64,000 bases of DNA from Arthrobacter sp. 9AX (GTDB taxonomy: Bacteria; Actinomycetota; Actinomycetes; Actinomycetales; Micrococcaceae): positions 2,954,487 through 3,018,486 of the forward strand of contig NZ_LR733293.1 of the NCBI RefSeq assembly GCF_902506095.1, in the 5' to 3' direction. Numbering within the stretch: the stretch's first letter is position 1; each line of letters begins with the position of its first letter. Below are positions 11,101 to 20,568 of this stretch, piece after piece. The notes beneath the pieces are model-generated. The model was not told the origin of the DNA. It was given only the letters and a program-made list of their open reading frames with translations, and did not search any database. The position numbers and the translations under genes are program-made.

Positions 11101-12567
11101 TTACTTGGCCGTCAGGTTCAGCCGGATCTGGACGGAGGTGCCGCCGCCGTCGCGGGGCAGCCACTGGATGGTCCCGCCAAGCTCGCTGGTGACAAGCGTG
11201 CGGACGATCTGCAGCCCCAACCCCTCAACACGGGGTGTATCGGGAAGGCCCACGCCGTCGTCGGCAATGGTGACGGTGAGTTCCTCGCCCTCATCACCGT
11301 CGGAACGATCGGCCAAAAGCCACACCGTTCCCGTCCTTCCCTCAAGTCCATGCTCCACAGCGTTGGTGACCAGCTCGTTGATCACCAACGCCAGCGGAGT
11401 GGCGAAATCGCTCGGCAGCTCGCCGAACATTCCGGAACGTTTAGTCCGCACTTGCTGAGATGGCGACGCAACCTCCGCCGACAACCGGAACTGCCGGCCG
11501 ATCAGCTCGTCGAAATCCACGCTCTGCGTCAGGCCTTGGGACAATGTTTCGTGAACCAGGGCGATGGTGGCCACGCGGCGCATCGCCTGCTCGAGCCCCT
11601 GTTTCGCTTCGTCGCTCACCATCCGGCGGGACTGCATGCGCAACAGCGCGGCAACGGTCTGCAGGTTGTTCTTCACCCGGTGGTGGATTTCGCGGATGGT
11701 GGCATCCTTGGTCACCAGCTCCATCTCTCGGCGCCGGAGCTCGGACACGTCGCGGCAGAGGACCAGCGCGCCGAAGCGCTGCTGCTCGTCACGCAGTGGA
11801 ATGGCCCGAAGTGACAAGCTCACACCCCGGGACTCGATTTCGCTGCGCCACGGCATCCGGCCCGTGACTACGAGCGGCAAGGTCTCGTCCACCATCCGGC
11901 GGTCCTTCAGCAGGCTGGCCGTGACCTCGGCAAGCGAGCGTCCCTCGAGCGATTCGCCGTCACCGAGGCGCCGGAAAGCTGACACGCCGTTGGGGCTCGC
12001 GTACTGCACCACGCCCTCGGCGTCCAGCCTGATCAGCCCATCCCCCACCCGCGGGGCGCCGCGGCGCGAACCCGTAGGCGAGGCGAAGTCCGGCCACAGC
12101 CCCAGGGTACCCATCCGCAGCAGGTCATAGGCACATTGCCGGTACGTCAGCTCAAGCCGTGAGGGCATCCGCGAACTCGAAAGGTCCATGTGCGTGGTGA
12201 CCACGGCGAGGGTGCGCCCGTTCCGCACCATCGGAACGGCTTCCACCCGAAGCGCCATGTCGCTGCTCCAGTTGGTTTCGCTGGATCGCTCGATGGACCG
12301 GCTGTTCCAGGCCTTGTCCACCAGCGGCTGGAGATCCGACCGGATGGGGTCGCCCACGAAGTCGCCATGGAACACCGTGTGGGTGGTGGATGGCCGGACG
12401 TGCGCCAGAGCCACGTACCCGTGGTCTGGGTGGGGGAACCAGAGTGCCAGGTCAGCGAACGCCAGGTCCGCCACCATTTGCCAGTCCCCCACCAGGAGGT
12501 GCAGCCATTCGGCATCGCCCGGCCCGAAATCAGCGTGTTCCCTGATAGGGTCCGTAAAGATTGCCAC
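11101..12567 (-). CDS. pdtaS: PdtaS-type sensor histidine kinase
   Basis: This 488-residue soluble kinase has an N-terminal GAF-like domain (about 1-150), a PAS domain (about 170-285), a HisKA_2 phosphoacceptor segment (EIHHRVKNNLQTV, histidines 295-296) and an HATPase domain with NELVTNAVEHG and DDGVGLP. The order and motifs match mycobacterial PdtaS (Rv3220c), which phosphorylates the RNA-binding antiterminator PdtaR. There are no membrane segments, so it senses a cytoplasmic signal. PdtaR is not in this window. GGAGG stands four bases before the GTG start. It lies 28 bases downstream of the glutamate dehydrogenase gene on the same strand and converges with whiB1, the same arrangement as in mycobacteria. 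Confidence 0.9.
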   Translation of the reverse strand: MAIFTDPIREHADFGPGDAEWLHLLVGDWQMVADLAFADLALWFPHPDHGYVALAHVRPSTTHTVFHGDFVGDPIRSDLQPLVDKAWNSRSIERSSETNWSSDMALRVEAVPMVRNGRTLAVVTTHMDLSSSRMPSRLELTYRQCAYDLLRMGTLGLWPDFASPTGSRRGAPRVGDGLIRLDAEGVVQYASPNGVSAFRRLGDGESLEGRSLAEVTASLLKDRRMVDETLPLVVTGRMPWRSEIESRGVSLSLRAIPLRDEQQRFGALVLCRDVSELRRREMELVTKDATIREIHHRVKNNLQTVAALLRMQSRRMVSDEAKQGLEQAMRRVATIALVHETLSQGLTQSVDFDELIGRQFRLSAEVASPSQQVRTKRSGMFGELPSDFATPLALVINELVTNAVEHGLEGRTGTVWLLADRSDGDEGEELTVTIADDGVGLPDTPRVEGLGLQIVRTLVTSELGGTIQWLPRDGGGTSVQIRLNLTAK

Positions 12568-12595
12568 TGCACCTCCATTTGCGACGCCGCACCGG

Positions 12596-15500
12596 CTAGC
12601 GTCGAACGATTGACCTCAAGAGCCTCAATGCTACCGACAGTGAGGCCATATCGTCGGCCTCGAGGGCATTGACCTCATCGAACATGCTCTTCGCCCTGCT
12701 CAGCTGCTCGGCGTTCTGCGCTTCCCAGTCCTTCAGCCGCGCCTCCGGCGAGTCGGACGCGGCGGTGGCGTCCAGCACCGCCGTCGTAATGTCCGAAACG
12801 GTGGAGTACAGGTCATCGCGCAGCGCGGCACGGGCCAGTGCCTGCCAGCGGTCCTGCCGCGGCAGGCTACTGATCCGTTCCAGGAGCGAATCAGCGTGGA
12901 AGCGGTTGAAGACGGTGTAGTAGACCGCCGCTATCTCCTCCACGGGGTTCTTGCGCACCCGGGCGATCTTGGCGATATCCAGCAGGGCAAAGCTCTCGAA
13001 GAGCTCCGCCCAGCGCAGCGCCAGCCCTTCGGGAAGCTCCCACTCACGCGCTTTTTCAAGCCACCCGGCCACCCGGTCCCGGTCATCGCCGCGCAGGTAG
13101 TCCAGCAGGCGGGCCCGCATCGGCTCCACGAGGGGCTTGACTTCGTCCACGACCTCCGCGATGGGCCGGGACACACTGCCCTGTCCCAGCAACCAGCGGA
13201 CGGCCCGGTCAAGCAGCCGCCGGATGTCCAGGTGGACGTTGCTCCAGTGCTCAGTGGGGAACGACGCCGGCAGGCTGTTCAGCTCCTCCACCATCTCATC
13301 AAGCTCGTACACCTCACGCAGGGCAACAAATGCTTTGGCCACAGCGACTTCGGAGGCCGACGTCTCTTCCATGGTCCGGAAGGCGAAGGTGATGCCGCCG
13401 AGGTTGATCATGTCGTTGGCCACCACGGTGGCGATGATTTCGCGGCGCAGCGGATGCGTGTCCAGGTCCGCGTCGAAGCGTTCCCGCAACTGCTCAGGGA
13501 AGGAGGCACGCAGCGTCTTCCGGAACCAGGGATCGTCCGCCAGGTCACTGTCCCGCAGCGCGGACGCCAGTTCGATCTTGGCGTAGGCGGCCAGCACTGA
13601 CAGCTCCGGGGAGGTCAGGCCCTGGCCTTGCTGGAGCCGCTCGTGCAGTTCCTCCGTGGTGGGCAGTGCCTCCAGTTCCCGGTTCAGGTCGGCCTTCTTC
13701 TCCAGCCAATCCATCAGCCGCTCGTAGCTCGGGCTCCACTCAGCCACGCGGGTACGGTCATTCAGCAGCAGGATGTTCTGGTCGATGTTGTCCTCAAGGA
13801 CCAGGCGGCCCACCTCATCGGTCATCGAAGCCAGGAACCCTGCACGCTCTTCCGCCGACAGCTTCCCGGCGGCCACCATCCGGTCCACGAAGATCTTGAT
13901 ATTGACCTCGTGGTCCGAGCAGTCAACGCCGGCAGAGTTGTCGATGGCGTCAGTGTTGAGGATGACCCCCTGCAGCGCTGCTTCAATACGGCCACGCTGC
14001 GTCATGCCAAGGTTTCCACCTTCGCCGACCACCTTGACCCGCAGGTCCTTGCCGTCCACGCGGATGGCGTCATTCGCCTTGTCCCCCACGGAGGCGTTGG
14101 ATTCGGTGCTCGCCTTGACGTACGTTCCGATGCCGCCGTTGTACAGCAGGTCCGCGGGCGCCAGCAGGATGGCGCGGAGGAGTTCGGGCGGGCTGAGTTC
14201 CGTGGTGTCCGCAGGAAGCCCCAAGGCCGCGCGCACCTGGGCTGACAACGGAATCGACTTCGCCTGGCGGGCGAATACTCCCCCGCCTTCGCTGATCAGG
14301 GACTTGTTGTAGTCGTCCCATGAGGACCTGGGCAGCTCGAACAAGCGCTGCCGCTCCACAAACGAGGTCTCCTCGTCCGGGTTGGGGTCCAGGAAGATGT
14401 GCCGGTGGTCAAACGCCGCGACCAGCCGGATGTGGCGGGAGAGGAGCATGCCGTTGCCGAACACGTCGCCGGACATGTCTCCCACGCCCACCACGCTGAA
14501 TGGCTCCGTCTGGGTGTCCAGGTCGAGCTCGCTGAAGTGGCGCTTCACTGATTCCCATGCGCCCCGTGCGGTGATGCCCATGGCTTTGTGGTCATAGCCC
14601 ACCGATCCGCCGGAGGCAAAGGCATCGCCCAGCCAGAACCCGTATTCGCCGGCCAGCCCGTTCGCGATGTCGGAGAAGGTGGCGGTTCCCTTGTCGGCCG
14701 CCACCACGAGGTACGAATCATCGCCGTCGTGCCGTACAACGTCCGACGGCGGCACGAGGCGTTCGCCGTCGCCCTCCGTGAGCAGGTTGTCCGTGAGGTC
14801 GAGCAGGCCGCGGATGAACGTCTTGTAGCTTTCGATGCCTTCGGTCATCCAGGCGGAGCGGTCCACGGCGGGGTCCGGGAGCTGCTTGGCGAAGAAACCG
14901 CCCTTCGCACCGGTGGGCACGATGACGGCGTTCTTCACCGTCTGCGCCTTCACGAGACCAAGGACCTCGGTACGGAAATCTTCGCGCCGGTCGGACCAGC
15001 GCAGGCCGCCGCGGGCCACCTTTCCGAACCGGAGGTGGACGCCCTCGACGCGGGGCGCGTAGACCCAGATCTCGAACATCGGGCGCGGGAAGGGCAGGCC
15101 CTTGATCTGTGCCGGATCGAGCTTGAAGCTCAGATGCGGCTTGTACTGGTAAAAGTTGGTCCGCAGGGTTGACTCGATCAGGTTCACGAAGGTCCGCAGC
15201 ACCCGGTCGGCGTCAAGGGTTGCCACCTTTTCAATGGCCTCCGACAGCTCCTCGTGCACGGACGCCTGAGCCTCAAGCCGCTCTTCTGCACTCAGCGAGG
15301 GATCAAAGCGGGCGGCGAACAGCGCACTGAGGCCCCTGGTCACATCGGGGTTCGCAAGGAGGGTGTCCGCCATGAACCCGAAGGAGTTGGTGTTCCCCAT
15401 CTGGCGCATGTACCTGGCGTAGGCACGCAGCACCGTGATCTGCCGCCACTGCAGGCCCTCCCGGAGGACCAGCCTGTCAAACGCGTCGGACTCGGCTGCA

Positions 15501-17449
15501 CCGGTCACCGCGGCACCAAAGGAATCGGCCAGCAGTTGGCTGGTGGCCAGCGGATCCACCCCGGCCGGGTACTTCAAGCCGAGGTCATAAAGGAAGAAGT
15601 CGCGGCGGTCCGCTGTTTCAATTTCGAACGGGCGCTCGTCCAGCACTTCCAGGCCAAGGTTGTGGAAGAAGGGAAGGATCTGGCTCAGGCTCTTCGGCTC
15701 CAGCATGTAGAGCTTGACCCGGGCGTCCTCCTCCAGCGTGGCGCCCGCCCCTTCCGGAAGGTAGACGTGGACGCCGGGGCGTTCCTGTTTAGCACCTGCC
15801 GTCCGTTCCGCGGCCGCACCGTACTTTTCGAAGCGGGCGATGTCCTCGAGGGCATCCTCGACTTCGTAGTCCACCCGGTAGCTGGCGGGGAAAGCCTCCG
15901 ACCAGATGGCCGCCAATTCCTTGGCGTTGGGGACGTCGCGGCTTTCACGCAGCACGTCCGCGATGCCTTCGCTCCAGGAGCGGGCGGCGAGAACCAGCCG
16001 TTTTTCCAGTTCTTCGGTGTTGACGTGGCTGACGTCGGCGCCCTTGGGCAGGCGGATGCGGAAGAAGAGCCTGGCGAGGGCGGACTCCGTCATCCGGGCT
16101 TCGTAGTCGATGGACACGGCCTGAAAAGTTTCGCGCAGTTCCTGCTCGATGCGGAGCCGGACGTTGGTGGTGTACCTGTCCCTGGGCAGGTACACCACAG
16201 CGGACATGAAACGGCCGTAGATGTCCGGCCGCAGGAACAGCCGGGTGCGCCGGCGCTCCTGCAGTTTCTGGATGCCCAGGGCTGTGGCGGCAAGGTCCGG
16301 GACTTCAATCTGGAAGAGTTCATCCCTGGGGTAGGTTTCAAGTATGCCCAGGAGGTCCTTGCCTGAGTGTGAGTCCGGCGGGAAGCCTGCGCGGTTCAGG
16401 ACGGCGTCCACCTTTTCCCGGACGATGGGGATGCTGCGCACAGAGCCGGTGTAGGCGCTGGTGGCGAAGAGGCCGATGAAGCGCTGTTCACCGTTGACGT
16501 TGCCCGCCGCGTCAAAACTCTTGACGCCGATGTAGTCCAGGTATGCGGACCGGTGGACAGTAGAGCGGGAATTAGCCTTCGTGATGACCAGGGCACGCTT
16601 TTCCCGGGCCTTCTTCCGGCCGGTGTCCGTGAGGTGCTGGATGTGCGGTGAATCCGCGGCCGGGCGCAACAGCCCCAGGCCGCTGCCCTCGCGCAGTTCC
16701 AGGACGTCTTCCCCATCCACCGTCACCAGATCGTATTCGCGGTAGCCCAGGAACGTGAAGTTGCCGTTGTCGAGCCAATGCAGGAGGTCCTGGGCCTGGC
16801 GCAGCTCCGCTATCTGCGCGGGGTTGGCCACCTTGTCCAGGTTCTCGGCGATTTCCAGGGCTTTCTGGCGCATTTTCGGCCAGTCTTCCACCGCGGCCCG
16901 GACATCGTTGAGGACCCGCCGCAGGCCTTCCAGCAGCGCCGCTTTGGCTTCATCGGAAACGCGGCTGATTTCGACGGCGATCCACGACTCCATGTACGAG
17001 GCGTTTTCGCCCTGGGCAATGAGGTGGGAAAGATTGGGCATGGCAGCGGTGTCACCGCTGGAGATGCCGATGTGGGACGGGACCTTGTTGACCTTCACCA
17101 GGGCGCCGGTTTCCCGGTTTCGGGTGGCAACGAACAGCGGATGGACCACCAGCCGGATGGCAGCGTGCTGACGGACGAGCTCCGCGTTGACGGAGTCAAC
17201 GAGGAAGGGCATGTCGTCGGTGACCACGAAGACCACACTGCTGTCTTCTTCGTCCACGATGGAAATGTTGGCTTCGCCGGGCTTCCGGAGGGAAGCGACG
17301 TTCCGGTGGCCTTCGGCCCGGGCGGTCAGCACGTTCCCGGTGTAGCTCCGGGCGTCTTCTTCGGCGAGGTGCTCATAGTAGTCCCCAAGAAAGCCTTCAT
17401 GGCCGTCAATGGAAAGGGGCTGATCCTCCACGCTGGATCCAGACGACAT
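12596..17449 (-). CDS. gdh: Large NAD-specific glutamate dehydrogenase (180-kDa class)
   Basis: At 1617 residues this matches the 180-kDa class of NAD-dependent glutamate dehydrogenases that deaminate glutamate to 2-oxoglutarate and ammonium. The N-terminal half carries regulatory ACT-like regions (for example VFVVTDDMPFLVDSVNAELV). The catalytic core is central, with GGLRWSDRREDFRTEVLGLV, VKNAVIVPTGAKGGFF and VGVGDMSGDVFGNGML, all strong family landmarks. I choose the ATG at 17449 because GGAGG stands nine bases before it; a TTG six bases upstream is too close to that site. It follows cpaE by 56 bases and precedes pdtaS by 28, so it may share transcripts with either. Regulation is not visible. 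Confidence 0.95.
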   Translation of the reverse strand: MSSGSSVEDQPLSIDGHEGFLGDYYEHLAEEDARSYTGNVLTARAEGHRNVASLRKPGEANISIVDEEDSSVVFVVTDDMPFLVDSVNAELVRQHAAIRLVVHPLFVATRNRETGALVKVNKVPSHIGISSGDTAAMPNLSHLIAQGENASYMESWIAVEISRVSDEAKAALLEGLRRVLNDVRAAVEDWPKMRQKALEIAENLDKVANPAQIAELRQAQDLLHWLDNGNFTFLGYREYDLVTVDGEDVLELREGSGLGLLRPAADSPHIQHLTDTGRKKAREKRALVITKANSRSTVHRSAYLDYIGVKSFDAAGNVNGEQRFIGLFATSAYTGSVRSIPIVREKVDAVLNRAGFPPDSHSGKDLLGILETYPRDELFQIEVPDLAATALGIQKLQERRRTRLFLRPDIYGRFMSAVVYLPRDRYTTNVRLRIEQELRETFQAVSIDYEARMTESALARLFFRIRLPKGADVSHVNTEELEKRLVLAARSWSEGIADVLRESRDVPNAKELAAIWSEAFPASYRVDYEVEDALEDIARFEKYGAAAERTAGAKQERPGVHVYLPEGAGATLEEDARVKLYMLEPKSLSQILPFFHNLGLEVLDERPFEIETADRRDFFLYDLGLKYPAGVDPLATSQLLADSFGAAVTGAAESDAFDRLVLREGLQWRQITVLRAYARYMRQMGNTNSFGFMADTLLANPDVTRGLSALFAARFDPSLSAEERLEAQASVHEELSEAIEKVATLDADRVLRTFVNLIESTLRTNFYQYKPHLSFKLDPAQIKGLPFPRPMFEIWVYAPRVEGVHLRFGKVARGGLRWSDRREDFRTEVLGLVKAQTVKNAVIVPTGAKGGFFAKQLPDPAVDRSAWMTEGIESYKTFIRGLLDLTDNLLTEGDGERLVPPSDVVRHDGDDSYLVVAADKGTATFSDIANGLAGEYGFWLGDAFASGGSVGYDHKAMGITARGAWESVKRHFSELDLDTQTEPFSVVGVGDMSGDVFGNGMLLSRHIRLVAAFDHRHIFLDPNPDEETSFVERQRLFELPRSSWDDYNKSLISEGGGVFARQAKSIPLSAQVRAALGLPADTTELSPPELLRAILLAPADLLYNGGIGTYVKASTESNASVGDKANDAIRVDGKDLRVKVVGEGGNLGMTQRGRIEAALQGVILNTDAIDNSAGVDCSDHEVNIKIFVDRMVAAGKLSAEERAGFLASMTDEVGRLVLEDNIDQNILLLNDRTRVAEWSPSYERLMDWLEKKADLNRELEALPTTEELHERLQQGQGLTSPELSVLAAYAKIELASALRDSDLADDPWFRKTLRASFPEQLRERFDADLDTHPLRREIIATVVANDMINLGGITFAFRTMEETSASEVAVAKAFVALREVYELDEMVEELNSLPASFPTEHWSNVHLDIRRLLDRAVRWLLGQGSVSRPIAEVVDEVKPLVEPMRARLLDYLRGDDRDRVAGWLEKAREWELPEGLALRWAELFESFALLDIAKIARVRKNPVEEIAAVYYTVFNRFHADSLLERISSLPRQDRWQALARAALRDDLYSTVSDITTAVLDATAASDSPEARLKDWEAQNAEQLSRAKSMFDEVNALEADDMASLSVALRLLRSIVRR

Positions 17450-17505
17450 CGACAAACGCCTCCATCACAAGTCTTCGCTGCACCGTCGCAGCTCTTACGG
17501 CGAGC

Positions 17506-18807
17506 CTAGTCTTTTAGTTTCCGCCGTGCTGTGGAAGAAAATACAAAGGTTTTTGACTTTTGCTGGGCGGGTGCACAAACGAGTTGGGCAATGGCGCGGC
17601 GAAGCGGCGAATCGGGTGCCGCCTCCAGCAGCAGCGATCCGCCGAGCAGCGCCGCGTCCGTCGCTGCTCCATCGTGGGGCAGGAATGCTTTGAGCTCCGA
17701 CGCCGGGCCGTACCGCGCCCAGGCATCCTGCAACTGCCGCTCCGGACCCCGTCCGACGGATGAGGAGCGGACCTTGTTGATCACCACGACAGGCGCGGCC
17801 TGCGGCACCGCAGCCTCGAGCTCCGCAAGGCCACGTACCAGCCGCGGCACGCCAACGGGGTCGGCGGCGCCCACCGCGTAAACAGTATCGGCAAGTTCAA
17901 GGGAGCGCAGGGTGGCCGCGTTCCGGCGCGGAGCCATGGTGTCAAAACTCAGCTCCTCATCAGCCTCAAGGCAGAAGCCGGTGTCCACCACAACAACGTC
18001 GGCAACCTGCCTGGCGCATTCAAAAACCAGTGCGAGTGCTGATGCCCGAAGTTCCGTCCAGCGGTCCGCGCGCGTGATTCCGGTGAGCACACGAAAGGAG
18101 CCGAGTTTCGTGGCGACGGGAGTGGCCACCCTCCGCAGCGTTTCTGCATCCAACAGGCCTTGGTCAGCGAGCCTGCAGGCCTGGGCGAGTCCGGCGGATT
18201 CATCCATCAGCCCCAGCACCGCCGCGATGCTTGCACCGTAACTGTCGGCGTCCACGAGGAGGACCGATTTTCCTTCGGCGGCCAGTTCCCCCGCGATATT
18301 TGCTGCAACGAGCGTCCGTCCCGGGGAGCCGGCGGGACCCCAAACTGCGATGATTTCCCCACGGCCGGGGGCGTGGGGATTCTTCCCCGCGTCCGCTTGA
18401 ACGGGGGTGAGGGCCGCGCCTGGGTCGGCAGTGGCGCTTAGGGATCCGGATCCACCCCCCGTCAGGTGGGCCACGGCCTCGGCAATCCTGTCCGAGAGGA
18501 CCGCTGATTCCACCCCGGTCAGGGCTGAGGCCACTCCTATCCCCCGCAGCCGGGCAGCTTCTTCAGCCGAGTCGGTCAGGGCGATGACGGCCACGCCGAC
18601 GGCACCCAGGCGGTCTACCAGGGAGGCGGTCAGGTCCTCGGATCCGTCGGCCACCACCGCAGCCCGCGCCAGGCCGCTTTGGCAGGCCGCCAACAGTTCG
18701 GTCAGTTCCGCACATCGTCGCACCACGGTCACCGGACCGTGCAGGCGTTCCAGCCCGCCCACCACGTCCTCGCGGCTTTGCCCGACGGTGACGACGGGAA
18801 TGCTCAT
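17506..18807 (-). CDS. cpaE: CpaE/MinD-like ATPase with altered nucleotide loop
   Basis: This 433-residue protein has a receiver-like N-terminal part (about 1-115) and a SIMIBI ATPase domain beginning near 150. The deviant Walker A reads GPAGSPGRTLVAAN, so the usual lysines are absent and an arginine stands in the GK(T/S) position. Other ATPase elements remain, such as VLLVDADSYGASIAAVLGL and VADVVVVDTG. CpaE-like proteins position or assemble Flp/Tad pili. Here the only pilus-type partner is the SAF protein upstream, whose stop overlaps this start by four bases. No cpaF, tadB/C or pilin gene is present in the window. It could instead be a septum-site type regulator; the pilus role is inference. 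Confidence 0.75.
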   Translation of the reverse strand: MSIPVVTVGQSREDVVGGLERLHGPVTVVRRCAELTELLAACQSGLARAAVVADGSEDLTASLVDRLGAVGVAVIALTDSAEEAARLRGIGVASALTGVESAVLSDRIAEAVAHLTGGGSGSLSATADPGAALTPVQADAGKNPHAPGRGEIIAVWGPAGSPGRTLVAANIAGELAAEGKSVLLVDADSYGASIAAVLGLMDESAGLAQACRLADQGLLDAETLRRVATPVATKLGSFRVLTGITRADRWTELRASALALVFECARQVADVVVVDTGFCLEADEELSFDTMAPRRNAATLRSLELADTVYAVGAADPVGVPRLVRGLAELEAAVPQAAPVVVINKVRSSSVGRGPERQLQDAWARYGPASELKAFLPHDGAATDAALLGGSLLLEAAPDSPLRRAIAQLVCAPAQQKSKTFVFSSTARRKLKD

Positions 18808-19448
18808 CGGGTGCCGCCTCCCGGGTTCCAGACCACGGAGATTTTCGCCTCATTGGCTTGCGCGCCGAGAAGGGCCGGCATCCGGGAGTCCTCGACGAGC
18901 ACCATCATTACAGTGGTCCGGGACGATCCGAGAGCAGTGGCGCCTTGGGTAACCTCGGCAATCTCAGCCCCGGGGAGCAGGAGTTTGGGTTCACTGAATC
19001 CATTCCGGGCGTCGGGTTGTGCCACCCACACGTCAACCCTGGCGCCCGGGACAGCCTGGGCCGGCAGGGTTTCCTCAATCGTGAGGGCGACGGGCTTACG
19101 GTCGAGTTCATCCACTGCTCCGAGGCTGGCCCGCGGAACGAGCTGGTCCTTGCCGATCCGTTGCACGGCAACCATGCCCTCGGGCAACCCCGACTCGGCC
19201 GTTATGTACTGGGACTCGGTTTCCCCTAGCCTGACCTTGGCCCGCACGACGTTGTCGGATGTGAGCTTTTCCCCCACTGCGATGCCGTCCCGGGCAGCAA
19301 AGACTTCCGTGGTCCGGTCCGCGCTGCCCACCAGGAAAACTACGCCGGCCACGGATACCAGCACGAGGAGCACACCTACCAGCAGGCGCGGATCCTTCCA
19401 GGAAGGCCGCTTCAGCCTGGCCGCCGCAGCAGATGACTCAGGAACCAT
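18804..19448 (-). CDS. cpaB: SAF-domain protein of the CpaB/RcpC family
   Basis: This 214-residue protein has one membrane anchor (about 25-45, LLVGVLLVLVSVAGVVFLVG) and then an SAF domain (about 50-110; AARDGIAVGEKLTSDNV and LVPRASLG). The rest is a CpaB/RcpC-like region. CpaB proteins are periplasmic or cell-wall parts of Flp/Tad pilus assembly in other bacteria. I start at the ATG at 19448, preceded by GGGGGAGAG, instead of an ATG 147 bases upstream that adds a cysteine- and proline-rich extension with no family match. It overlaps cpaE by four bases. The gene is divergent from the BldC-like regulator, with 156 bases between them. Confidence 0.78.
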   Translation of the reverse strand: MVPESSAAAARLKRPSWKDPRLLVGVLLVLVSVAGVVFLVGSADRTTEVFAARDGIAVGEKLTSDNVVRAKVRLGETESQYITAESGLPEGMVAVQRIGKDQLVPRASLGAVDELDRKPVALTIEETLPAQAVPGARVDVWVAQPDARNGFSEPKLLLPGAEIAEVTQGATALGSSRTTVMMVLVEDSRMPALLGAQANEAKISVVWNPGGGTR

Positions 19449-19592
19449 GACTTTTCTCTCCCCCCAATGTGCCCCGGGACTGCACAGTGTGCCCGGACTT
19501 CCAATTGTTGCCGCGGGTGCCCAGGAACGAAAGTCATAACCACAAACAAGGTCAAATTGTGGATAAGGCCAGCAAAGCGCACCCACCGGTGG

Positions 19593-19598
19593 CAAAAT
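19593..19598 (+). promoter_or_regulatory. -10-like hexamer (CAAAAT) for a leaderless start at 19605
   Basis: CAAAAT is followed by exactly six bases and then the ATG of the BldC-like gene. It matches the TANNNT pattern at positions two and six only, so it is weaker than the other examples in this window. The gene lacks a ribosome-binding site. Confidence 0.35.
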
Positions 19599-19604
19599 GG
19601 ATGC

Positions 19605-19820
19605 ATGCCCAGGTTTCTAACGCTCGCAGATGTCGCGGAACAGCTCCAGATCAATTCCCCGGCTGCATATGCCTTAGTGCGAAGCGGCGAGCTCAAGGCC
19701 ATCCAGGTGGGCGGCCGCGGACAGTGGCGCGTCGAGGAAAAGATGCTTGAGCAGTACATCGAGGAACGCTATGCGGAGGCAAGCCGCATGATCCAGGAGT
19801 CCAGGTCCAAGTCGGTCTGA
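19605..19820 (+). CDS. BldC-like small DNA-binding protein (MerR-type winged helix)
   Basis: This 71-residue protein carries the excisionase/MerR-like winged helix: LTLADVAEQLQINSPAAYAL is the helix-turn-helix, ELKAIQVGGRGQWRVEEKML the wing, and a short helical tail follows. It is related to BldC of Streptomyces, a small regulator known to bind direct repeats head to tail as a filament. The start at 19605 is chosen because upstream frames do not look like protein; there is no ribosome site, and a CAAAAT hexamer six bases upstream suggests leaderless transcription. It is divergent from cpaB. Three phased CATCAAA repeats lie about 700 bases downstream, before the LysM gene, and could be a target; this is inference. 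Confidence 0.8.
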   Translation: MPRFLTLADVAEQLQINSPAAYALVRSGELKAIQVGGRGQWRVEEKMLEQYIEERYAEASRMIQESRSKSV

Positions 19821-19859
19821 CTCCCGCCCGCTGTCGATCCCTTGAACGCGGGCCCGCGC

Positions 19860-20426
19860 TCACTCCGCTGTCCGGCGTGACCTGATGGCGGCCAGGGCCG
19901 CAAAGGGAATGGTGGCAACCTGGCTGACTTGGTTGCTGCGCCTCGCCTCACCGGGAACAACGACAGCCAGGTCCAAATAGTCCTTGCCTACCCGGTCAAT
20001 GACCCCGGCCAACCCAACAGACCCCGACGCATTCCCCACGAGGACCGTAAGTACCGCCCTGTCCCGTGCCATCGAACGCAAAGCATGGGAAAGCCCCAAC
20101 CGCCGCCGGACCGACGACGCTTCCGTGGCCGAGAGCCTGCCCAACCCCAGGTAACGCGCTGCCGCCGCATAGGGAATAAGGATCTGATGCTGCTCCTCGT
20201 GCAGGACCAGGGCATCTCCGCCTACGTGCATCAGCGTGCCTGAAAACGAGTCCCCTGCCGCCAGGTGGACGGTAATGCGGCAGCCCAGCACCCCGCGCAG
20301 CCGGTCCGCAAGTTCCAGTCCGACCATTTCCACCCTGGCCCGCTCGTTGACTTCCGCGTCGATAGCCAGCCTGTCCGCCTCGGTGAATTGGCTTTCCAGG
20401 TCATAAAAGAGTGCATCCCAGCGCAT
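19860..20426 (-). CDS. Conserved actinobacterial protein of unknown function
   Basis: This 188-residue soluble protein begins MRWDALFYDLESQF and has a beta-rich middle (CRITVHLAAGDSFSGTLMHV, ALVLHEEQHQILIPYAAAARY) that recalls Sm-like or small barrel folds. I do not recognise a named family and no catalytic motif is evident. The ATG at 20426 is chosen because TACGCT stands exactly six bases before it, as expected for a leaderless mRNA; a start 69 bases upstream would add a low-quality proline-rich lead. It is convergent with the BldC-like gene and divergent from the LysM gene. A role in RNA or envelope regulation cannot be inferred. Confidence 0.72.
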   Translation of the reverse strand: MRWDALFYDLESQFTEADRLAIDAEVNERARVEMVGLELADRLRGVLGCRITVHLAAGDSFSGTLMHVGGDALVLHEEQHQILIPYAAAARYLGLGRLSATEASSVRRRLGLSHALRSMARDRAVLTVLVGNASGSVGLAGVIDRVGKDYLDLAVVVPGEARRSNQVSQVATIPFAALAAIRSRRTAE

Positions 20427-20432
20427 TCGGCC

Positions 20433-20438
20433 AGCGTA
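20433..20438 (-). promoter_or_regulatory. -10 hexamer (TACGCT) for a leaderless start at 20426
   Basis: On the minus strand TACGCT is followed by six bases (GGCCGA) and the ATG. It fits TANNNT with the spacing seen at several other genes in this window. No ribosome-binding site is present. Confidence 0.5.
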
Positions 20439-20529
20439 GGGCGCCGCTGGCGCCGGGTCAACGCACCCGGGTTTTTCTCTCCAACGTCTGGACAAAGCAG
20501 GAAAACTCAGGGCAAACTGAACCCAGTTG

Positions 20530-20556
20530 CATCAAACGACATCAAACTGCATCAAA
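20530..20556 (+). repeat. Three CATCAAA direct repeats with 10-base phasing
   Basis: CATCAAA occurs at 20530-20536, 20540-20546 and 20550-20556, each separated by three bases, so the copies lie on the same face of the helix. The array ends 12 bases before the LysM gene start and abuts its ribosome-binding site. AT-rich, head-to-tail direct repeats with about one helical turn of spacing are the kind of site BldC proteins bind, and a BldC-like gene is nearby. Confidence 0.7.
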
Positions 20557-20568
20557 AAGGAATTATTC

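Noticed and set aside
15254..16366. 370-codon plus-strand frame opposite the glutamate dehydrogenase gene
   Set aside because: It is a shadow frame; the glutamate dehydrogenase motifs are continuous across it on the minus strand.
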